This document shows positions 56,277-64,000 of a stretch of DNA of 64,000 bases, one piece after another. Position numbers and translations under genes: made by a program. Position 1 is the first letter of the stretch. Each line of letters opens with the position of its first letter. The DNA comes from Sphagnum magellanicum (Eukaryota > Streptophyta > Sphagnopsida > Sphagnales > Sphagnaceae). The notes under the pieces are model-generated. The model did not search any database. It had not been told where the DNA came from and saw nothing but the letters and a program-made list of their open reading frames with translations. Location of the stretch: NCBI GenBank assembly GCA_021904315.1, contig CM038910.1:23384256-23448255 (forward strand). Reading direction: 5' to 3'.

Positions 56277-56813
56277 TCATTCGGCTGTCACCGCTTCATC
56301 AATGCTGGACGATTTCAACATCTCCTGTAGCAACGGCGTTCTTTCGGCGCTCCTTCCCCTAGACTTGGACATTTCGACCTCCTCCGCTATGGAGCCGGTT
56401 AGAATCTTGGCAAAAAGTTCGTTGGATATGACGAACTGCATAGTCCCGGTATCTTGTCGTTGTTGCTGAGGGTCATCAGCTCGACAAGGAGAAGAAGAAG
56501 AGGCACTGCCCAAGTCGTCACAGTTGGATTTTCTGCTCGCGGGAAAGGGAAGAAGGAAGTAAGTTTCCCAGGGCGTGAGGATCGTATGAGGCGGTAAGAG
56601 CTTCACCTCGTGCAAGAGCAAGAGAGAACTGGAGTGGCACACAAAGTGGCCGGGATATTCTTGAAGCAAGTCGGCGACGCGCATGGGGCTAAAAAATGTC
56701 AAAACTGCCCCGTTCCCTCGCAAGACTGTCACAAATGGTTCGACCCCCTTAGCACCACAAACTGTCACAAATGGTTCGTCCCCCTTAGCACCACAAACAG
56801 AGGCGTTTCCCAT
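56277..56813 (-). CDS. DUF4228/PADRE-domain protein
   Basis: Single-exon plant protein of 178 residues. It begins MGNASVCG, a plausible N-myristoylation signal with a nearby Cys, so peripheral membrane attachment is likely. The family core is clear: VLRGNGAVLTFFSPMRVADL, LLQEYPGHFVCHSSSLLLL, HEVKLLPPHTIL and ETYFLLPFP (about residues 30-95). A Ser-rich disordered stretch follows, then the C-terminal conserved helix QFVISNELFAKILTGSIAEE. PADRE proteins are small, plant-specific and often induced by pathogen or abiotic stress; their biochemical role is unknown. A 12-residue tandem duplication (CGAKGDEPFVTV, CGAKGVEPFVTV) precedes the core. GC content is much higher than the surroundings, as expected for a real gene. 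A (GA)n tract lies just upstream of the ATG. Confidence 0.88.
   Translation of the reverse strand: MGNASVCGAKGDEPFVTVCGAKGVEPFVTVLRGNGAVLTFFSPMRVADLLQEYPGHFVCHSSSLLLLHEVKLLPPHTILTPWETYFLLPFPASRKSNCDDLGSASSSSPCRADDPQQQRQDTGTMQFVISNELFAKILTGSIAEEVEMSKSRGRSAERTPLLQEMLKSSSIDEAVTAE
56733..56795 (-). repeat. 36-bp tandem duplication at the N-terminus of the PADRE gene
   Basis: ACTGTCACAAATGGTTCG is repeated with a 36-bp offset, in frame, duplicating CGAKGxEPFVTV. The second copy also partly matches the first residues of the core. Confidence 0.85.
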
Positions 56814-56822
56814 GATGAAAAA

Positions 56823-56826
<4 letters not shown>

Positions 56827-56854
<28 letters not shown>
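56827..56854. repeat. (TC)n / (GA)n microsatellite in the putative 5' UTR
   Basis: Fourteen TC units on the plus strand, that is (GA)n on the gene's strand, 14 bp upstream of the ATG. GA-rich 5' UTRs are common in plant genes. Confidence 0.9.
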
Positions 56855-56855
<1 letters not shown>

Positions 56856-57132
56856 GAATACAACTTCTGCCGAAGGCTCAACCCTTTGAAGCCAAAGCAG
56901 GTAGAACACGCCGTAACCAACCTCCGCCGAATCGGTGGACTACCAGTCCCCAAAAAGCAAAACCAAGGTTTTTCCTACTCCTCCGGCCATTGAAGAAGCG
57001 CCCAGACCCGTTCGCAAAGACACCACACAAACGAGACAAACAAAACATATACGCAACCAAATAACACAAGTACTTGGGATCTCAAAACCCCGTGAAATGA
57101 CAACCGATTTGTCAAGCAGCAAAAAGAAAAAA

Positions 57133-57136
<4 letters not shown>

Positions 57137-57172
<36 letters not shown>
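57137..57172. repeat. (GA)n microsatellite upstream of the PADRE gene
   Basis: Eighteen GA units on the plus strand, about 325 bp upstream of the ATG and in the opposite strand orientation to the tract at 56827. Confidence 0.9.
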
Positions 57173-57174
<2 letters not shown>

Positions 57175-60100
57175 TTTTAAAGGATGCTCAAAGTGGTTGG
57201 AGCTTCACAAGGTGACAGAAACAGTGAGAATAATAATATTCAAAAGGCCATATCGAAACCCGTCTTCATTTTGCAAAAGCAATACAAAGACCTGAACCGA
57301 CCGTCGGGGAAAAAAAAACACCAACTCATCGCAGCTTCAACACAGTTCCAACGTAATGGTAATAACATGCTAAGCAAGAAACAACCGATTAAACAAACCT
57401 TCACCGAAAAGCATAAGCAATACACGGACTTTTTAGAACAAATTCATTTTCACGCAACACTTGAAAAATAAAGACGACTAGATCGCAGTAATGCGCACTC
57501 TTCCAAATGGATAGAGAGGTTTAGGGTACTAACCATCTCGCGGTCCATGGACACCCCATGTTCATTGGATTAACTTGGGATGGGTAGCAGCTAGGCAGCA
57601 CCTGCCTTGTCGTAAGGAGGGCTCTTGTCAACGTCGTAAAAGAGACAAGTCCAATCAGTTGCTTTCATACAATGCATTACTATGCCATTGTGAGGCCTTG
57701 TATCCTTATTCTCTACTATTAGAAATTTTTAACATTCAAATTGGGTCCAATTTAATTATTTATTAAAAAAAATTAAGGCCGCCTGACCCATGTTATATAT
57801 ATATATATATGTATTTATGTATGTATGTAGACAAAATCCGCCAATTATTCGGTACAGTATGTCTCTGTGAGGTGGCAACTTTTCTTTCATAAAGACCTGG
57901 GCCCAAATTCCTTGTGTATAACAGAGAAACTATACAAAATGTAATTTCCACGTGGGAGGGAGATTACTTTTTTTCGACCATATTACAAATCCCCCTCCAT
58001 TTCTTTCCCTGAACCCTGCTATTTCCTTGGCCTCTCCTCCTGCAGCCAGCCACCTGGCCCGCTGCTGTTCCACGCCATAAAGAAATTCTAGTTACAAAGA
58101 AATTTGGGCCTGTTACTTTTACACCTGATAAAGCCCTTTGATGAGGGCATCACAAAAATCGCGGCTCACCCTCATGGGCACCCCCATCGGCTACCATGTC
58201 AGGTGGGCCACTTATATCGGTAATGCACTCATACTACGGCTTTACCCGACAAGAAATGCTAGCACTTAAGTGAATGCTTGCAAACACTAAAATTCGGAGT
58301 AGTATGTTTTGTTGACTCCCTGCAGCAACTTCGTGACTCTTGACTTTTCTAAACATGTTTTCTATAGGTAAGTAGGTGAGGCTATATGGTTTTGTGTTCA
58401 GATCAGAATCAGGTTGGTCCTGCTAAGAACATCATATGTGAAATGTTGTTTCAGATAACTTTAGTACTTAAGTTAATAATTATTTCAACAAATGCTTGAG
58501 CTCACTGCTTGGAATCACTCTAGTGAGATGAAATTAACTTGTTCCTATCAATACTTTTAACCTGAACAACCTCATAACAAATCTTAGTGTATTTGGAGGG
58601 TGGATTATTTTTGTAATCAGGCTTACCAAATGTTCCCCACGGCAGATAACATAATTTTGTAAGATTCTTAGGGCGAAATACACAACTCAATCAAATCTCT
58701 TAAAGGGAGAAAATTATTTGGGAAAGGGAGAAAATTATTTTGTAAGGCATTGATTATTTCGAATGTTACACAGTGTAAGTCCCCGCTGCCAGGGATTTAC
58801 CGTATACATTAAAAAACACCGATCCTATTTCCTTAGTGTATTTTTTTATCACTTCTGGGGCAGAAGATTTCAAATGCTCCTTCCAAAAGTGGTAGGTTGT
58901 CACTGGTCCCTTTTGCAAAGTCAAAGAACCCGCAAGGCCGTCACTGGTCACTTCCAAATTTGGGAAGGGACCAAAACTCAATCCTTTTTTAATGAAATAG
59001 GATCGGTTCTTCGCGCACGAGAAAGGTCTCTCCTTTAGGCCCTCAAGGAGAAACCTTCTCCTTGACGGGAAAAAAAACACTTTTAACTTAGATACCATGC
59101 AGGGACTTGTGATTCGCATGGTAGTCCCAACGCCGCAAAGTCCTCCTTCCCCAGCCTCTACCTTCCAACGTGTTCACATGAAACCAGGGATTGTGAACCA
59201 GAGATTATTGTAATAAAAAACCATTGGCCACCGGGATTGGACATGGTCATTCTTGGGTACATTGAACCAGACCACGGGCCACTGGATGCCCATTATGACT
59301 TATGACTCAGATGTGGATGAACCTCATCTGAGTTAACATTGGTAACCCATTCTAAAAATCAGGTGCTAGACATTGGTAGATAGTAGATAGGTACAAAAAT
59401 AGGCAACAGCTAGGTAAGTAGATGGTGTATCATCAAAGACCTGTAAAGCTTTATTAAGAAACACACCATAGATTAGGGAAATGTACAAAGGAGTAAAATA
59501 AAGGAAAAGGGAGAAGTGATAGGACATCAAGTTGGCTCAAAGTAGTTGTGAAAATCTCTCCATGTCCATAATCAATCGCCTATGGAAGGTATATTTATAT
59601 GTCAAAAATCAACAGCTTGCAATAAATTGACCATGGTGATGGGAGGTGTGTCTTGAAGGTGTGGAAGTTGGGAAGTAGCTAAGCCTACGACTACAACCAA
59701 CTTAAAATGGAAAACGCTTGCGTCCTTTGTAATGTGATCGAAACTTTTTGATGAAAAAAAGTGACCAAGATAAAAAAATGAGGACCTTTTATCCCCTTCA
59801 AGCTCCAAATGGCATTGGCACAGTTGTGTAAAACACATTGGCATGTTTGTGTAAGCAACCAAATACTTCAATTGTTAAGGGGAGGAATTGATCAATGGGG
59901 TGTTGATTATAATAACTCCTTTCCTTTATTTGAACTATCTTATGGGAAGACTAGTTGAGCTATAAATTAAGTGCCTACCCCTAGGCCAGAACATGATAAA
60001 ATTTAAGCACAACGGGCCTCATATGTCTTGTTCGAAAGCATGTTGGAAATGGTATGATGGTGCAGATGTTTTAAGATGGAATCTTGAAGTTGAACCATTT

Positions 60101-60213
60101 ATTGCCTAATGAGTTGTTCAAATGGATGAAGACACATCAAGGGCTGGGGGTGATAAAGGATCACATGCCACCTTGAGGTGGTGTTAAAAAAGAAATGTGT
60201 TATTCTCAATTCG
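57173..60213. other. Intergenic DNA, no gene assigned
   Basis: The upstream side of the PADRE gene, falling back to AT-rich sequence. An (AT)n tract lies near 57794-57810. A 13-bp exact inverted repeat (CCGATCCTATTTC) pairs 58819-58831 with 58994-59006. Minus-strand frame 59602-59871 (89 codons; FTQLCQCHLELEGDKRSSFF) looks mildly coding, but I recognise no family. Confidence 0.4.
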
Positions 60214-61124
60214 TGCTAACACACCCCCAAACTCCTTGAAAGATTCAAATGTAATTCTGAAAATGAAAATAATGAAAAAAGGAGTTAGAGCACGTTCCCT
60301 AATTTACAACACTTTGGGGGTAAAAGGGTTGTACTAGAGCTCCATGATGGGGATTAGGACAAGTGATAAACGGGTCAATTATTCATATGGACTTACACAA
60401 ACCAAACAACAAATTGGTTAGTGCATAATTGGAGCATTTTTGGTGCATGAATGAGCCACATGGGGCATACACAAACTCACAAAATTCACCATGGCCCAAA
60501 CTTGGGGGAAGCCATCACCTTCCCCCTTATAATATTATCTATGATTAACCATAGGGGTTGCATCCAAATATCATTTTTCTCAAAACTCCCGACTTTGGAA
60601 TCTCGAAATTTTTTAAATTGGGACTCTCACCATTTTGGAGGCCCATAATTTTTTATGTAAACCTTTAATTGAAATGAGGTATAAAACAAAACTATAGCCA
60701 TGGTCAAGATATTTCCAATGATATGTGGCATGCCACCTACACACACGTAATTTAGGGTGATTCCCGACTTTTAATGGTTAGGAATCAAATTGACACTTTG
60801 ATTCTTAGCCTTTCTTTTAACCATAACTTGTGTTGTAAACATTCAAATGGATCATGCAAGCCCATTTTAGACATCTACATCTCAAGAAATTTCCAATTAT
60901 ATAAAGAATTATTTAATTTAATGAGTTTTGACCCCTCAAGTTGCTTTCTGAAAATTTGGAAGTCCATTGGGGCTCTAATTCCCAAAATGGGAGTCCATTT
61001 GGGAATGTGCGGGTTCATTCCCTCACACTCCTTTGGACTCCCAAGAGTGTGAATGTGACTCTTGGGTTACATTCTTGGCCAACACTTTTTCATGCCCTTG
61101 CCTTGGATGGAAATAAAATGCACA
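60214..61124. mobile_element. Diverged solo LTR, same family as 14533-15413
   Basis: Aligns in the same orientation with the solo LTR at 14533 over its full length. Shared blocks include ACACCCCCAAACTCCTTG, GTCAATTATTCA, ACACAAACCAAACAAC and GGGGGAAGCCA. It starts TGCTAACACACCC; the 3' end is near AAATGCA. No matching target duplication is visible. It abuts the LINE remnant and may have inserted into it. Confidence 0.65.
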
Positions 61125-62818
61125 AATGAAAAGGATGAATTATATGATGTTCCCATTTGTTGCACGAAGTTTTTGAAATATGACCCCTCTTAACATTAAA
61201 TTGAAAGCGTTTACCATGTCCAGTTAAAGAACAACGCAGTCAAGGTGAAAGTCCAAGGTGCATTTAATGTTGTGGATTATTGTTTCACAACCACCTTTAA
61301 TTGTAAATCCAAATTGGTGTGGGGAAAAATGTGTTGCAAAAGTTTCACGAAATTGAAGACATAAAACGCGACTTGTGAGTCGATACAATGTTTCCCCCAC
61401 TTCAATGGGACGAACTCTAGCTGAAGGCTTGGTCATGGCTAAAAGGCGGGCCAATCCAAGGACGCGTGTAATTTGGGGTGGAATGTGACCTCATGCAACA
61501 TGAAAACAAAGTTGGAACAACTAAAGGAATTCACTCGCTAAATCTTTAAGGTGAAAATAGTCCCAAAGGTGTTAAAAAACCATCCTAAAAAGACCACTTG
61601 CTAATAAATGCAGCACAAATTGGAATGTTAACTTGAAAAAATTGGAAAAAAATTCAAGGTCTCAATTTAGCTCGTAATCTTTGAAGAAAAACAAAAAATA
61701 GCCATCTGATTTGGGGTGTAATGCAGTGAGAGTTGAAGTGTGTTAAAGGATGTGGGTGCGGGAAAAAATGGTGCCAAAACACAAGTTGCCCAAAAATATT
61801 CCCTTGCACAACCAAAGTCTAAATTATAAAACATGCATTTATGAGTCGGAGGATCATGTTGGGGAAAAGGGATGTAGCTTGAACTAGTTGACAAAGTTTG
61901 GGCCCGTAGAAAAAACTCCTCTTACAAATTTTCCCAATTACATGCTAAAAAATGCTTGAGTCAAATTCTCATTTCCTTATGCCCTATCGCCTTGCCACGA
62001 AGGGGTAAAGCGAAACACCATTGGGGTAATAGGAAGAACAAGTGCCAAATTATCACATTGTACAAGTCTTGTGCTAACTTATCCAATGGAAAACAAAATG
62101 CCGTTTATACATCACACTGAAGAGTAAAAGGAATGTGGTTATACAAATGAAGACGACAAAGGTCTAAATGAAAGGACTTAATGACATCCAATGTTGAAAC
62201 CCAAGTCCAAGCTAATGAAGGTGAAGTGAGAGTAAAGGAAGGTATTAGGCTAGGATGATCACAAGGGTTTAGATTGGATGAATTAGATGTATGATAGGAA
62301 TGTTTATGACAAATTAACCCTCGACTAATAAATTGGCACCTGCAAATGGAGCATAAGACTTTAAATGGAAGTTGAGGGTGTGTTGAAGAAATGGGGGTAG
62401 GTTGGGGTGTATGATCATGGCCAACTATAGGGACCAATCGAGTGGGAGGGGGAAAATGTCTTAGTTGTGCATGATCGAAGGGATTTGGGAAAATGTAAAG
62501 TTGGGACCCCTCATTCGCATGAAAGGTGGGAAATTGGTAAGGGGGCACTAATAGTGGGTGTATGATTTGTTAAAATCGGAGGGGTAACTAATGGGTGGTT
62601 TATGGTTTACATGGGGGATGGGGTGGAGGATAGGTTGGTGGTGGCGCATGATGAGATGAATGGGTGACGGGAACTATGAGGTTTAATGATATGTGATGAG
62701 TTGGGGGACATGGGATGTTTGGTGCCCATGAAGTAGGAGGTCTACAATGAACACGGGCCCCATTTTTTAAAAATTGCCTACCATTACAAGGCAATCCTAA
62801 ATCTATAAAGTTAATCAC
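61125..62818 (-). pseudogene. Non-LTR retrotransposon (LINE) remnant
   Basis: In coding order there is a Pro-rich stretch (62600-62818), then a zinc-finger-like CSICRCQF ... CHKHSYH (near 62340-62280). After a poorly preserved segment comes the RT N-terminal part: MARLLAMTKPSARVRPIEVG, TLYRLTSRVLCLQFRETFA, THFSPHQFGFTIKGGCETI and VNAFNLMLRGVIFQKLRA (61454-61130). RVRPIEVG and HQFG...KGG are typical of LINE reverse transcriptases. The catalytic [F/Y]xDD part is missing because homology ends at the solo LTR. Several stops. I cannot name the clade. Confidence 0.65.
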
Positions 62819-64000
62819 ATAATATTAAATGAAACGAAAGAAAAAAATAAAAAAATTTCCAAGGAATCTTTTGTTAGGGCCTTATACCAAGGCCAAACCC
62901 TAACTTTGTTATAGGCCTATGTGTCACAATCATTAAACTATTGAATTCAACAAAACCTAAACACTCTAATACCAAAATATTATATTGGGATTTATTTATG
63001 CAATTGTAGATAGGTCCCACGTTTTAAAGATTGTTTATTTCAAAACGGTAATTTTAAACCTATAGAATCAACCACATAAAACTAGATAGATCAAATGGAA
63101 AAAGATAATGAATTGTTACAAACAAACAAGTTCTATTTCAAAACATAACTAAACTTAAATTTTGCCATAACCTTTAACATCATCATTCTTACTCTATTGG
63201 GTTTGACACAACCTACATACTTTTAAAAAAACTATTGTGCAAGAATTAAGGGCCTAGAAAATTTTAATCTTTTATTATTTAAACTACCCAAGTAATGAAA
63301 CACCTAACTTTAAGAACAGAAACATACCCTAGATTTAATCTTTTGCTTTAAAAAAACATCTTAAAAAACATATTATTGGTGAATGACTGGCCATTAAGTA
63401 TTGACACGTTCACACTTACTACACATTTTTATTTAATTATATGTATCTGTATTTTTTTGTATTTTTTCTTCTTCCTTCGCTATTTTTCTAGGAATGTGAC
63501 AAAAACCAAGAAAAAACCAAGATTGAAGCAAAGACCCTCTTTGTGTAATAAATTTTTTCTATTGTGCTTAATTTGAATATAATGACTACATTCTTGGTGA
63601 TAAAAAAAAAATTTAAACTTGACGAAAGCATAAAAAAATGACCCACCACAAAACAAAACCCAAACAAAAAACACAAAATCTATCTTCCCTTAGCCTTTTT
63701 ATCTTTGTTGTGTTGTTATGTGTTGATGTTAGTGTTGTTGTCATTATTCTTCTCCTTTGCTCCAAAAAGTGGTTGTGTTTATATGTTTCACCGTGCTAAA
63801 AAAATCTAGAAAGTTTAAGAGACCTAAACCCTCACTGCCAATGGTTCTTTTTCTCCTTTTTGGTTCTTCTTTCCAAGGAAGGGGGTGGATGTGGGTTTCA
63901 ATGTGATTGAGTTTGTTAGGTGCTTTGTCAACAAACCCAAATGAATTAAGAAAAAGCCGTAGATGAAAACCCTAGTTCCTTGGAGGACAATTCAAGCTGA
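62819..64000. other. AT-rich intergenic DNA
   Basis: No credible gene or element recognised. Open frames here are short and low in complexity. Confidence 0.5.

Noticed and set aside
56277..57480. Resistance-gene or kinase cluster around the GC-rich island
   Set aside because: Only the DUF4228 frame is convincing. The plus-strand frames at 56610 and 56935 are antisense or microsatellite-driven.

Overview
This window looks like repeat-dominated nuclear DNA of a seed plant with a very large genome. It is AT-rich, gene-poor and full of old, slowly decaying LTR retrotransposons. A gymnosperm (conifer-like) source is my best guess, but that is inference and no single marker proves it. I see one convincing host gene, a short intronless DUF4228/PADRE-type gene on the minus strand at 56277-56813. 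I see no rRNA genes, canonical tRNA genes or CRISPR.

The core of the window (17579-53541) is one nested stack of transposons. The outermost element is an old Gypsy-type element on the minus strand ('Gypsy1'; 3' LTR 17579-18277, 5' LTR 52497-53541). Its reverse transcriptase is split by a non-autonomous CACTA transposon (23501-29841, TSD TTT). That CACTA element carries a complete gag-only LTR retrotransposon (24676-about 29166). Between its protease and RT parts, Gypsy1 is split by a second, related Gypsy element ('Gypsy2', 30959-42867), which carries its own 152-bp CACTA MITE (34202-34353, TSD TAA). Gypsy1 is also split inside its protease by a young Copia element (42981-49103, TSD ATTAC, LTRs differing at 3 of 314 positions). 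Smaller insertions lie in the Gypsy1 gag region (49869-50022) and 5' LTR (52632-52991).

Two things stand out. First, the gag-only element has a single reading frame of about 890 codons, closed only by two TAG codons. A capsid-like Gag with three zinc knuckles is followed by about 570 residues of acidic, partly repeated sequence that I do not recognise; no protease, RT or integrase is visible. Second, both Gypsy elements carry a decayed but readable extra coding region of 3-4.5 kb, in sense orientation, between integrase and 3' LTR, with coiled-coil character.

Left flank (1-17578): AT-rich DNA with CACTA-like elements (1461-1680, 8346-10312), tRNA-like SINE candidates (4860-4975, 16420-16540), a 60-bp minisatellite (5161-5340), a solo LTR with a perfect TSD (14533-15413) and a ~96-bp tandem array abutting Gypsy1. 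Right flank (53542-64000): the host gene in a more GC-rich island, a diverged second copy of the solo LTR (60214-61124) and a broken non-LTR retrotransposon (61125-62818).
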